Positions 34,717 through 43,563 are shown, counted from the stretch's first letter. The stretch is DNA of 64,000 nt from Reyranella sp. (GCA_019750135.1 JAIEOV010000062.1:95436-159435), one strand, 5' to 3'. A program made the numbers and translations. The notes: a model not told the origin generated them from the letters alone.

Positions 34717-36149
34717 CGCCGTCCTCTGTGCCCGGCACCGCCACCACGATGTTCGCCACCGCCACGGTGGCCGCCACCACGGTACCCGGCGTGACTGGCG
34801 TGACTGAAATGAGGGTGGCCGCGGTAGGTGCGGCCGCGCGAGGCTTCGTGATTGACCGACCGGCCGTGATTGACGCTGCTCATGGCGTGACTGTTCTCAC
34901 GGGCGCGATTCTCTACGCCGCCATCGTATCGCCCGCGGCCTCCATCGCGCCGGGCATCGCCTCCACGATTGTCGCCTGCCCGATTGGCGTCGTGCCGGTC
35001 GTCACCGCCCCGTCCTGCGGTGCCGCGGTTCTCGTCGCCGCGCCGGCCGGCGTCGTTCGATTCGTTGGACCGCGGCTCGTGGTCGATCCGCCCGCGGAAG
35101 GCCTGGCGCTGGGCGGCGTCGGGATGATGCTGGTCATACTTCTCCCGGCTGTCGCGGTCGCGATAGGGGACGCCGTGGCGATGCGCCGGATCGTGCTCCC
35201 AACGTCCGTGATCGTAATAATTGCGGTTGAAGTTGTTGGTGATGTAGGTCGCGCGGTGGACGTTGACGGTGGTGTAGCTGTTGCCGTAACCCCAGCCGCG
35301 CCAACCGCCCCAGCCCCAACCGCCGCCCCAGCCACCGCCCCACGACCAGCCGCCGAAGAACGCGCCGCCGATTCCAAAGCCGACGCCGAAGCCGAAACCG
35401 CCGACCAACGCACCGCTCCAGCCCCAGCCATAGCTCGGTGGCGGATAGTCGTCGGGAGGGTTGTTCGCGTAAGGCCAAGAGCCATAGACCGCATTGGTAT
35501 CGTAGGTCGGCACGTAGACCACATCGGGATTGGTCGGCTGGATCACGATCGCTGCCGGCGTTCCGGCCGGCGCGCCGGCGCTGGCCGGCTGCGAGGTCAC
35601 CGTCTGCTGCGGCGTGCTTTTGAGCATGCCTGCCGCCTGCGACTGGGCACGCAGCCGCTGGATCGAGGCGGCGACGTCCGACTGCTGGGCGATCATCGCG
35701 TCGCCGATTTTCTGCGTCCAATCGAGCTTGCTGTTCATCATCGCCAGGACCTGCGGAAAGGCAACCAGCGAGGTGACGCTGACGTCCCATCCCTTGTCCT
35801 TGACCGCAGCCAGCGCGGCCTCGCCCTTGAGGCTGGGATTGTCCTTCGACCAGCGCGCCGCCTCGACCACTTCCAGGGGATAGGTCGCCGCCATCAGCAT
35901 CTGCGCCAGCAGCGGGTCGGGATAGAGCGCGATCGGCGCCATCATCTGGTCAAGCTGCGCCGCGCTGAACGGCTGCGCGCTGGATGCGCCGGTCGACGTC
36001 GTTGCGGCCGAGGTCGGGGCGCTGCTCGAGGGCGCCATGGGTGAGGAAGGCGGCACGGTTTGAGCGACCGCCCAGCCGCAGCCTCTCGTGCTGACTAAAC
36101 CGGCGCCTGCAGCGGTTACTCCCAAGGCCATCACGTCTCTGCGTCGCAT
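34713..36149 (-). CDS. DUF3300 domain protein, secreted
   Basis: A 478-aa protein. The N-terminal DUF3300 domain (about residues 50-230) contains FSAAQLDQMMAPIALYPDPL and YPLEVVEAARWSKDNPSLKG. It ends in the segment INPTNPDVV-like IQPTNPDVVYVPTYDTNAVY. A Gly/Trp-rich middle (residues 240-300) and a His/Arg/Gly/Asp-rich, probably disordered, tail follow. The N-terminus has RRRDVMALGVTAAGAGLV, a possible Tat signal. It is coupled to DUF2950 downstream. The function is not established. Confidence 0.85.
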   Translation of the reverse strand: MRRRDVMALGVTAAGAGLVSTRGCGWAVAQTVPPSSPMAPSSSAPTSAATTSTGASSAQPFSAAQLDQMMAPIALYPDPLLAQMLMAATYPLEVVEAARWSKDNPSLKGEAALAAVKDKGWDVSVTSLVAFPQVLAMMNSKLDWTQKIGDAMIAQQSDVAASIQRLRAQSQAAGMLKSTPQQTVTSQPASAGAPAGTPAAIVIQPTNPDVVYVPTYDTNAVYGSWPYANNPPDDYPPPSYGWGWSGALVGGFGFGVGFGIGGAFFGGWSWGGGWGGGWGWGGWRGWGYGNSYTTVNVHRATYITNNFNRNYYDHGRWEHDPAHRHGVPYRDRDSREKYDQHHPDAAQRQAFRGRIDHEPRSNESNDAGRRGDENRGTAGRGGDDRHDANRAGDNRGGDARRDGGRGRYDGGVENRARENSHAMSSVNHGRSVNHEASRGRTYRGHPHFSHASHAGYRGGGHRGGGEHRGGGAGHRGRR

Positions 36150-36182
36150 GGCTTCGCCCTATCTCGGTCCTCGGTGCCGAGT

Positions 36183-36662
36183 TCAGCCCTCTTCCTCCTG
36201 AAACAGCCAGATCGCACCGCTTGGCTGGCCGGGATAATCGGTCATGCCGAGGAAGGCAGGCATGCGGCGCTTCTGCTCATCGTTCAGCGAGGCGACGAGC
36301 GGCTTGGCGGCGGCGATGAAGCTGCGGATATCGCGCGCCCGCGCCTCTTCGCCGGCGGCAACCATGTCGAGGACCTGCAGGAAGTCGATCGGTTTGATTG
36401 CCGATCGCTGCTTGAAGCGCTCCGAGGCATTGCGGGCGCTGGCGCGGATGGCGCTCTCGACGGCCGGCCAGAGCTTCTCCTGCTCAGGTGTGAGTTCGAG
36501 CACGGCCTTGAGTGCCGCGATGCGCGCATTGAGGACGGCACGCAGGTCGGCCGCAGTGTAGTCGGGCTTAGGGTTGGATGCCTGCTGGGCCGTCGCTGTG
36601 AGCGGTGTGGCAAGGAAGATGGCGGCGGCCAGCGTAGCAGCGATCAGGCGAGGACCAGTCAT
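36183..36662 (-). CDS. LTXXQ-motif (Spy/CpxP-like) periplasmic protein
   Basis: A 159-aa helical protein with a signal peptide ending TATAQQ. The motif ELTPEQEKLWPAVESAIR is the LTXXQ signature of Spy/CpxP-like periplasmic chaperones, followed by a second similar helix pair (VASLNDEQKRRMPAFLGM). ATG 36662 has AGGAG at good spacing; the longer frame to 36833 covers the intergenic part. Its place beside DUF3300/DUF2950 points to envelope-stress or protein-quality roles. Probably the second gene of this minus-strand cluster. Confidence 0.82.
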   Translation of the reverse strand: MTGPRLIAATLAAAIFLATPLTATAQQASNPKPDYTAADLRAVLNARIAALKAVLELTPEQEKLWPAVESAIRASARNASERFKQRSAIKPIDFLQVLDMVAAGEEARARDIRSFIAAAKPLVASLNDEQKRRMPAFLGMTDYPGQPSGAIWLFQEEEG

Positions 36663-36696
36663 GGGAGTGCTCCTGTTGAGATGAGTTTGCGTGCGG

Positions 36697-36990
36697 TCAC
36701 TTCCAGCTGCCGTCCGGTAACCGGCCGTGATACGGCGTGTCTCGACAATGGCCCCATGGCCCACGCCAGTAGCCGACAGGGCAGCCGTTTCCGCCATAAC
36801 CCCATGAGGAGTACTCACCGATGTTGGTGCCATAGCCGCCGCCCGGAAGGTTCCCCGAGTAGGGCGTGTTGCGGCAGTGTCCCCACGGCCCGCGCCACCA
36901 GCCCGGCCCGCAACCCTGGTCGGCCATGACCGGTGCGCCGGCTATCACCATGCCGGCAGCCCCAATGAGCAATGCTCGTAATATTTTCAT
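36697..36990 (-). CDS. GCG_CRPN-like small secreted protein with duplicated motif
   Basis: A 97-aa protein with a signal peptide (LLIGAAGMVIAGAPVMAD). The mature part has two copies of one unit: GCGPGWWRGPWGHCRNTPYSG and, about 40 residues later, GCPVGYWRGPWGHCRDTPYHG. Each holds two Cys, so each unit likely forms a disulfide loop. The family (GCG_CRPN-type) has no known function. It heads the minus-strand cluster, 34 bases before the LTXXQ gene. Confidence 0.75.
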   Translation of the reverse strand: MKILRALLIGAAGMVIAGAPVMADQGCGPGWWRGPWGHCRNTPYSGNLPGGGYGTNIGEYSSWGYGGNGCPVGYWRGPWGHCRDTPYHGRLPDGSWK

Positions 36991-37143
36991 CGATGTCCGC
37001 TCCCTGACCGAGCCTCAGCAAAGGGTTAGTGGGCCGTGTCCTCGTGATCGAACCGAGCCACCAACGTGACCTCGGAAGCGCGCCGTCCACCGCCATTGCT
37101 CCCCTCGATGTGCAGGGAGTGCTATCGCGGCGCGTAGACGGAG

Positions 37144-37167
37144 GAAATACGGCATCTGCCGTATTTC
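37144..37167. promoter_or_regulatory. 24-bp palindrome upstream of the S53 peptidase gene
   Basis: GAAATACGGCA and TGCCGTATTTC are exact reverse complements around TC. The site is AT-richer than its surroundings and ends 61 bases before the ATG at 37229. It looks like an operator for a dimeric regulator. The rest of 36991-37228 shows no gene. Confidence 0.55.
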
Positions 37168-37228
37168 GATGACGGCATCGGCGTGATCTAAGTCGTGAAC
37201 GGTGCCGCCAACGCGCGAGTTCACATCA

Positions 37229-40126
37229 ATGGTCAACCCGCTTGCCAATTCATCGTATCTTGACTTCACCAGCCACGGCACGACGACCGCAACAAGCGTA
37301 TTTGATGCCTATCAGTTCACGGGCCCCGTAACGGCCGCGCCGACGGTCAACGTCGCCTTGGTGCTGCCGCGCGCCAACGATCCGACGGCGCTTCTCGCGG
37401 GCGACTGGGCTTCGCGCCAGACGACGCTGCAGCAGCTCGAGGACAACGGCACGCTATGGTCGACCTACGGTGCCTCGTCGGCCGACTACACCAACACGCT
37501 GACGGCGCTGAACGGCCTGGGCATCACGGTCATCGGTGACGCCACCGGCAGCGGAGGTTACGTCACCTCGCAGGAGTCCCGGACCATCTGGGTGCAGCTC
37601 ACAGCAACGCAGTTCGGCACGTTCTTCGGCACGTCCTGGCAGCAGGCCTATTCCGAGCAGCAGCAGGGGACGCTGTACTACTGGGATAACGGCCTATCGG
37701 TGCCGGACGGCTTGAACGTCAAGGGCGTGTGGTTCGACACCTGGCCGATCTGGGGAACCTACCCTGCGGTGACCGACATGTCGGGCGGTGCGCAGGTCAC
37801 GCCACCCCAAGGGCCGCTCAGCATCGGCAACAATCTCTACAACACCAACCAGTCGGTCACGAACTACGCGGGCGACATCGCCGACCGATACTACAACTTT
37901 CCACTCGCCGGCATCGACGCGCCGACCGCGACGATCGGGCTGGTCGAGCCGGGCATCGGCGATGCGATCCCGGCAGGCTCCAACTATACATTCACCGAAG
38001 GCTTCAACAGCTTTCGCCGCAACGCCGGCTATTCGACCCCGGGCGACTACTATGTCGAGGCACACAACGGCCAGAGCTACGAGTGGGGCAACGGCGCCGA
38101 ACGCTCGCTCGACGTCGGTGTCGTCATCTCGGCCACCCCGGGCAGCAGGATCGGTCTCTACGCCGGATCGGGCTTCAATGGCAACATCGCGATGTCGAAC
38201 GCCTACACCGCGTTCCAGGCATCTTTCTGGGACCACGCCAACAACCCAGCCGTCGTTTCCTCCTCGTATTCGATCTTCCAGCAATCGGCCCCCGACTCGC
38301 CCTTCGCCTACGCGGTCAGGGAGCTCTTCATCGACGCCGCCTTGCGCAACATCACGATGGTCGAGGCCAACAACGACTGGGGATCGGGCTGGAACTTCGC
38401 CAACGGCCTGGCGAATCAGGCGATCAACGTAAGTTCGCCTTACCTGCTGTCGATCGGCGGAACGTCTCTCTCGACCTTCGCTTCGGCGCCGCTGGATTCC
38501 ACGATCTCGACGACGCCGTATCCGTCGCAGGCGCTCTATGGCCTGGCGATGGCCGGCGACCTGGCGACGATCTGGCGGCTCGTGCAGGGCGGGCTGACGG
38601 TGCTCCCGCACAACGTTGGAGCAGACGCCGCCGAGAAGACATTCCTTGAATCGGTGTGGAACTCCCTCAGCCTCACGGGAAACAGCTTGCAGCCGAGCTT
38701 CGGCATGGGTGACGGCGGCGTCGACACCACTCAGTCAACGCCATCGTACCAGACCGCCTTCGGACTCAACCCGACGACGGTGAATCCCGGAGGCGGGACT
38801 GGCCGCGGAACGCCCGACGTCTCCGCCAACTCGGGCGGCAACATGCTCTATGCCGGCCCGAACTGGGACATGGCGCCGGGGCCGACGCCGTCCGGCGGCT
38901 ACTGGGGTACCAGCGCCGCGACCCCGCTATGGGCGTCGCTGATCGCCCAGATTGACACCATCTTCCATGATCAGGGGCTGCCCAACCTCGGCTATGCCAA
39001 CGACCTGATCTACAAGGCGGCCGCCGTCGCGCCGGCGTCGTTCAACGACATCACCTACGGCAACAACGTGATGTCATTTCTGAACGGCGGGCCGATCGAC
39101 AATAACGGGACCGCCATTACGCTCACCGGCTACGGCTATTATGCAGGTCCCGGCTACGACCTGACGACGGGACTGGGCTCTCCCAACGGCACATTGCTGG
39201 CGCGCGCCCTGACGGCGATCGGCCATTGGCAGATGCATGACAGCAGCCCCGACATGCTCGACCTCGACGGCCAGGGCGGCTGGAGAAGCGGCGCCGAGCA
39301 AAGCCTCATGTTCCAGGCCATGTCGGCGCACGACGCGCGGATAGAGCTCACGCTGGGATCGCAGAGCAGCAGCTTCTCCAGCCCGGTCTCGGACACCTAT
39401 GCCTGGACCAGCCGCTTCGCCCAGCAATCGCTGCAGTCCGACTTCGACGCCGATCTCGTGCGCCTCTACGACAAGCAGGCGCTGGGTGTGGCGATGCAGA
39501 CGCACCTGTCGCAGGGCGAGCACCTTGGAGTATCGATCAATTCAGCCTCGGCGCAGGCGGTCCAGGGAACGCTGACCGCCGACTTCGGCTTTGCCGATTT
39601 CCAGTCGAGCAGCGGCGCGGTCCGCGTCGCGCGGCCTGTTGCGGTGGCCGAAACCGCCGGCGGACGGGATGATGCGACCGCCATCGTTCGCCTGCGCCAG
39701 AACGGCGAAGACAGCCTGTCGCTGACCTTCTACCGCGTCGACGATCTCTCCGGCTCGATCGCCGGCCTGCGGCCGGGTGACGCCGGCTACGCCGCGGCCG
39801 CGCAGGCGCGTGCCTATCACTTGGTCGGCGGCGGAACCTCGATCAATGGTCCGGGATATGGCGAGTTCCTTCAGACGGGACTCACCAACATCGATGCCGG
39901 CGACCTCGTCGCCATGAAGCTCGTCAACCACAAGAGCGGTGACACTTTTTGGGGATTTTCCCAAGGCAACGAAGTGGTTGCGGGCGAACATGTCGGCCAT
40001 CTGTGGAGCTATGGCCTCAATACCTGGGGCTGGGAAGATCTAAGGGGTGGCGGCGACCGTGACTTCAACGACCTCGTCGTGCAACTCGACTTTACCAGCC
40101 ACTCGGGTCACAACTGGCTCGTGTAA
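37229..40126 (+). CDS. Sedolisin (S53) family serine-carboxyl peptidase with C-terminal DUF4114 domain
   Basis: A 965-aa exported peptidase. The N-terminal about 160 residues look like a pro-kumamolisin activation domain (QTTLQQLEDNGTLWSTYGAS). The catalytic set is visible: Glu291 and Asp295 in GAERSLDVGVV, Asp383 in ANNDWGSGW and Ser562 in YWGTSAATPLWASL, with a calcium-site region GPGYDLTTGLGSPNG. The C-terminal part (about residues 770-960; LTFYRVDDLSGSIAGL ... DRDFNDLVVQLDF) matches DUF4114. There is no Sec signal, so export may use a type I secretion system. The protein is well over the length of ordinary sedolisins. ATG 37229 preferred over GTG 37202. Confidence 0.85.
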   Translation: MVNPLANSSYLDFTSHGTTTATSVFDAYQFTGPVTAAPTVNVALVLPRANDPTALLAGDWASRQTTLQQLEDNGTLWSTYGASSADYTNTLTALNGLGITVIGDATGSGGYVTSQESRTIWVQLTATQFGTFFGTSWQQAYSEQQQGTLYYWDNGLSVPDGLNVKGVWFDTWPIWGTYPAVTDMSGGAQVTPPQGPLSIGNNLYNTNQSVTNYAGDIADRYYNFPLAGIDAPTATIGLVEPGIGDAIPAGSNYTFTEGFNSFRRNAGYSTPGDYYVEAHNGQSYEWGNGAERSLDVGVVISATPGSRIGLYAGSGFNGNIAMSNAYTAFQASFWDHANNPAVVSSSYSIFQQSAPDSPFAYAVRELFIDAALRNITMVEANNDWGSGWNFANGLANQAINVSSPYLLSIGGTSLSTFASAPLDSTISTTPYPSQALYGLAMAGDLATIWRLVQGGLTVLPHNVGADAAEKTFLESVWNSLSLTGNSLQPSFGMGDGGVDTTQSTPSYQTAFGLNPTTVNPGGGTGRGTPDVSANSGGNMLYAGPNWDMAPGPTPSGGYWGTSAATPLWASLIAQIDTIFHDQGLPNLGYANDLIYKAAAVAPASFNDITYGNNVMSFLNGGPIDNNGTAITLTGYGYYAGPGYDLTTGLGSPNGTLLARALTAIGHWQMHDSSPDMLDLDGQGGWRSGAEQSLMFQAMSAHDARIELTLGSQSSSFSSPVSDTYAWTSRFAQQSLQSDFDADLVRLYDKQALGVAMQTHLSQGEHLGVSINSASAQAVQGTLTADFGFADFQSSSGAVRVARPVAVAETAGGRDDATAIVRLRQNGEDSLSLTFYRVDDLSGSIAGLRPGDAGYAAAAQARAYHLVGGGTSINGPGYGEFLQTGLTNIDAGDLVAMKLVNHKSGDTFWGFSQGNEVVAGEHVGHLWSYGLNTWGWEDLRGGGDRDFNDLVVQLDFTSHSGHNWLV

Positions 40127-40334
40127 TCAGCCGGTCAAGCCGCCGCGATCTTCACGTGCTCGGGCTGCACGCCCATCCCGAGTTCGAGAGCGGAGATGAG
40201 ACGCAGAAGGGCGGAGTTCAGAATCCGCGCTGGCGCGCGCAAGCCGACTGCCGACGACATTTGGCCCGCAGCCTGAGCCATCGGCCATCAGTGGTTTGAA
40301 GCTAAGACGTGGCTTCAATGATCAGCGGGACACC

Positions 40335-41849
40335 CTACTCCAGGATCGCCGCCTCGCCCGGCTTCGCCTTGGCGCGCCTGAGCAGAAAGATCAGCGGCAG
40401 CGCGATCAGCGCCACGACCATCATCAGCTTGAAGTCGTTGGCGTAGGCCACGACCATCGCCTGCTTGGTCACCTCGGCGTTGAGCGCGGCGCGGCCGAGC
40501 GTGGTCGCCATGTCCCAGATGCGTCCCGGGGCGAGTGCGCTCAGCGCGTCGTTGTACGGCGTCACCTGACCTGCGAGCTCGGCATGCACCAGCTGCGTGT
40601 TGCGCGTCAGCAGGAAGATCACCAGCGAGATGCCGATCGAGGAGCCGAGGTTGCGCACCAGGCTGTAGAGGGCCGTTCCCTGGGTGCGCAGGTGGCCCGG
40701 CAAGGTCGCAAAGGTGATGGTGCTGAGCGGTACGAACATGAAGCCCAGCCCCAGTCCCTGCAGGATGCCGGTGCGGATCAGCGTCCATTCCGAGACGTCG
40801 GGCGTGAAGCGCGTCATCTCCCACAGCACGGCCGCGGTCAGCAGCAGACCCGACGCCAGGAGAATGCGCGGATCGACGCGATTGATCAGGCGGCCGACGA
40901 TCATCATGGCCACCATCGTGCCCATGCCGCGTGGCGCCAGCACCAGGCCGGCGGTCACCACGGGATAGCCCATCAGGTTCTGCAGGTAGGGCGTGATCAG
41001 CGCCAGCGAGGCCAGCAGGATGATGCCGACCACGAAGATGAAGCAAAGCCCGATGGTGAAGTTGCGGTCCTTGAAGATCGACGGGTCGATGAACGGCTGC
41101 TTAACCGTAAAGGTCTGCACCAGGAACAGATAGAAGGCGAGCGCGGCCAGCACGGCCTCGATCCAGATCTCTGTCGCGGAGAACCAGTCCAGCTGCTCGC
41201 CGCGGTCCAGCATCATCTGCAGCGAGCCGATGGCGATCGACAGCATGGCGAAGCCGAACCAGTCGAAGCTCGTCTTGCTCGTCTTGGTCTCGGCGAGATA
41301 GGCCGACAGGCCAAGGAACGTCACGATGCCGATCGGCACGTTGATGTAGAACACCCAGCGCCAGTTGTAGGCCTCGGTCAGCCAGCCGCCCAAGGTCGGG
41401 CCCAGGATCGGGCCCACCATGACGCCCATGCCCCACATCGCCATGGCCGAGCCGTGCTTCTCCTTCGGATAGGAATCGAGCAGTACGGCCTGGCTCAGCG
41501 GCACCAGCGAGGCGCCGAACAGGCCCTGGACCAGGCGGAACGCCACCATCTCCGGCAGGCTGACGGCAATGCCGCACAGCACCGATGCCGCGGTGAAACC
41601 CGCGACGGCGATCAGGAACAGCCGCTTGCGGCCCAACCGCGCCTCGAGGAAGCCGGTGACCGGCGTCGCGATGGCGGCGGCCACGATATAGGAGGTCAGC
41701 ACCCAGTTGATCTGGTCGGCCGTCGCCGAGAGCGAGCCCTGCATGTAGGGCAGCGCCACGTTGGCGATGGTCGTGTCCAGCGCCTGCATGATCGTGGCCA
41801 GCATGATGCACACGGTCAGCAGCGCGAGGTGCTTGGATTTGCTTTGCAT
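40335..41849 (-). CDS. DHA2-family MFS efflux transporter (EmrB/QacA subfamily)
   Basis: A 504-aa transporter with about 14 membrane segments. Motif C-like LVQGLFGASLVPLSQAVLL and VMVGPILGPTLGGW (drug-antiporter signature) and LDTTIANVALPYMQG (DHA2 motif D1) are present. GGAAGAAG precedes the ATG at 41849. It is the last gene of a MarR-EmrA-EmrB operon and pumps drugs or organic ions together with the membrane-fusion protein. Substrate unknown. Confidence 0.93.
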   Translation of the reverse strand: MQSKSKHLALLTVCIMLATIMQALDTTIANVALPYMQGSLSATADQINWVLTSYIVAAAIATPVTGFLEARLGRKRLFLIAVAGFTAASVLCGIAVSLPEMVAFRLVQGLFGASLVPLSQAVLLDSYPKEKHGSAMAMWGMGVMVGPILGPTLGGWLTEAYNWRWVFYINVPIGIVTFLGLSAYLAETKTSKTSFDWFGFAMLSIAIGSLQMMLDRGEQLDWFSATEIWIEAVLAALAFYLFLVQTFTVKQPFIDPSIFKDRNFTIGLCFIFVVGIILLASLALITPYLQNLMGYPVVTAGLVLAPRGMGTMVAMMIVGRLINRVDPRILLASGLLLTAAVLWEMTRFTPDVSEWTLIRTGILQGLGLGFMFVPLSTITFATLPGHLRTQGTALYSLVRNLGSSIGISLVIFLLTRNTQLVHAELAGQVTPYNDALSALAPGRIWDMATTLGRAALNAEVTKQAMVVAYANDFKLMMVVALIALPLIFLLRRAKAKPGEAAILE

Positions 41850-41860
41850 GGTCTTCTTCC

Positions 41861-41918
41861 GGAGCGCGGACCTCCAGGTCCGCTCATGCTCATGAGCGGA
41901 CCTGGAGGTCCGCGCTCC
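41861..41918. repeat. 58-bp perfect inverted repeat between emrA- and emrB-like genes
   Basis: Two 28-base arms, exact reverse complements, flank CT. The left arm begins GGAGCGCGGACCTCCAGG and ends CGCTCATG. Each arm is itself nearly palindromic (GGACCT-CC-AGGTCC), so a cruciform or nested hairpin is possible. It lies in the middle of an operon, only 11 bases before the emrB-like start. Confidence 0.85.
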
Positions 41919-41923
41919 AATGA

Positions 41924-43063
41924 TCACATCCCCACGAACTGCTTCGCCGCGTCGAACAGGTCGCCGAGATGGCGGCGATGCCCAGTGTCGATCTCGACGG
42001 TGGCGCTCATGCCGGTGCGCAGCGGCGGCGCGTCTGCGGGCATCTGCACGTTGAGCCGGATCGGCACGCGCTGCACCACCTTCACCCAGTTGCCGGTGGC
42101 GTTCTGCGCCGGCAGCACCGAGAACTCCGTGCCCGTCGCCGGCGCCAGGCTGGTCACCGTGGCCTGCCACTCGCGGCCGGGATAGGCGTCGATGGTGACG
42201 ACGGCCGCCGCCCCCGCCTTCAGATAAGTGAGGTCGGATTCCTTCGGATTTGCCTCGATCCACACATCGGCCGAGGACACCAGGCTGAACGCGGCCTGCG
42301 CCGCCGGCAGGTACTCGCCGACCTGCAGGGCATCGACGTTAGTGACGATGCCGGGGATCGGCGCAGTCACCGTGGTGCGCGAGAGATCGCGGCGCGCCTT
42401 GTCGACCTGGGCCTGCGCGGCGAGGTAGTTCGGGTTCTGCTCGATCGGCGCGTCGACGTTGCCGCCGAGCTGCGCCAAGGTCGCGCCGGCATCGTTCTGC
42501 GCCATGATCACGCGCTCGCGCGCCGCGTCGAGGTCGCGCTTTGCCTGGTCGAAGGTCGCCTGGGCCGAGACGCCGCGCTTCAGCAGGTCCTGCTGGCGCT
42601 GGAAGCCGGTCTCGTAGAAGGCGACGTCGGTCCTGGCCTGCGCAACCTGCGCCAGCTTCTGGCGATAGGTCGCCTGCAGGGTGACGAGCTGGTTGCGCAC
42701 CGTGCCGAGATTGGCCTCCGCCCCGGCCAGCGCGATCTTGAACGGCTCCTGGTCGAGGGTGAACAGCACCTGCCCCTTCTCGACCTTCTGGCTCTCCTTG
42801 ACCGAGACGTCGGCCACGATGCCCGACACGTCGGTCGCGACCATGAGCTTGCCGGCATGCACATAGGCGTTGTCGGTCGAGACGTAGCGGCCGCCCGTGG
42901 TGTAGGCGAACAAGCCGCCCGCCAGCACGACGACCGGGCCGAGCGCCAGCAGGGCGCGGCGCAGGTTCCGGGGTTGCTTCAGCTTGGCCCCGAGTTTCGC
43001 GATGGTCGGGGCCGCAACCTCGTCGGCGAGCCCCAGCCGCCGGAAGAAGTCGCGGTTAGCCAT
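41924..43063 (-). CDS. HlyD/EmrA-family membrane fusion protein
   Basis: A 379-aa periplasmic adaptor with one N-terminal membrane helix (ALLALGPVVVLAGGLFAYTT). The lipoyl-like half is GRYVSTDNAYVHAGKLMVAT, the coiled coil spans about residues 105-200 (QQDLLKRGVSAQATFDQAKR), and the second half has DLSRTTVTAPIPGIVTNVDA. It links the EmrB-like pump to an outer-membrane channel. Its start overlaps the MarR stop by 8 bases (43056-43063). AGGAG precedes the ATG. Confidence 0.93.
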   Translation of the reverse strand: MANRDFFRRLGLADEVAAPTIAKLGAKLKQPRNLRRALLALGPVVVLAGGLFAYTTGGRYVSTDNAYVHAGKLMVATDVSGIVADVSVKESQKVEKGQVLFTLDQEPFKIALAGAEANLGTVRNQLVTLQATYRQKLAQVAQARTDVAFYETGFQRQQDLLKRGVSAQATFDQAKRDLDAARERVIMAQNDAGATLAQLGGNVDAPIEQNPNYLAAQAQVDKARRDLSRTTVTAPIPGIVTNVDALQVGEYLPAAQAAFSLVSSADVWIEANPKESDLTYLKAGAAAVVTIDAYPGREWQATVTSLAPATGTEFSVLPAQNATGNWVKVVQRVPIRLNVQMPADAPPLRTGMSATVEIDTGHRRHLGDLFDAAKQFVGM

Positions 43064-43523
43064 GGCTTGCTCTCCTCTCGCCAACCAACGCCGAAGACTT
43101 GGCGATCAAGTTGGTCTTCATGGTGGAAAGAATGTCGAACAGGCGATCGCGATCCTCGTCGCTCACGCCCTGCATCGCCTCGCCGCGCGTCACCGCGCCG
43201 ACGGAAAAGATGTCGGCCAGCTTCGGGCGCGCGGCCTCGGTCAGCCGCAGCAGCCGGATGCGCCGGTCGGTCGAATGGGCCTGCCGCTCGACCAGGCCCA
43301 TCTGCTCCAGGCGGTCGACCAGGCGGGTCAGGGTGATCGGCTCGACCTCGAGGATCTCCGCCAGGGCGCCCTGTTGGATGCCGTCGTGCCGCGACAGGTG
43401 CGCCAGCACCGAGCACTGCGAGCGCGTGAGCCCGAGCTCGCGCGCATTCTGCTCGAAGCGCTTGCGCATCAGCCGCGCCACGTCATGCAGCAGGAAACCG
43501 AGATTCTTGTCGAGATGGTCCAT
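43056..43523 (-). CDS. MarR-family transcriptional regulator
   Basis: A 155-aa winged-helix regulator: LGLTRSQCSVLAHLSRHDGI, then LEVEPITLTRLVDRLEQMGL and the wing SERQAHSTDRR-like ERQAHSTDRRIRLLRLT. It is the first gene of the efflux operon and overlaps the pump adaptor's start. By analogy it represses its own operon; a palindrome-rich site lies just upstream. The ligand is unknown. Confidence 0.93.
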   Translation of the reverse strand: MDHLDKNLGFLLHDVARLMRKRFEQNARELGLTRSQCSVLAHLSRHDGIQQGALAEILEVEPITLTRLVDRLEQMGLVERQAHSTDRRIRLLRLTEAARPKLADIFSVGAVTRGEAMQGVSDEDRDRLFDILSTMKTNLIAKSSALVGERRASHG

Positions 43524-43539
43524 TTGGCTTATTCCTGAG

Positions 43540-43563
43540 TATGCATAAAATAAGTATGCTTAT
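43540..43563. promoter_or_regulatory. Candidate MarR operator
   Basis: TATGCATA (43540-43547) and ATAAGTATGCTTAT (43550-43563, a self-complementary ATAAG/CTTAT pair) lie 17-40 bases upstream of the MarR start, in the most AT-rich patch around. The position fits autorepression. The rest of 43524-43730 shows no gene. Confidence 0.5.

Noticed and set aside
40135..40281. A 48-codon minus-strand frame (starts MAQAAGQMSS) between the peptidase and the efflux pump
   Set aside because: Reads like a plausible small protein but has no ribosome-binding site, no signal and no recognisable motif. Kept out of the features for lack of support.
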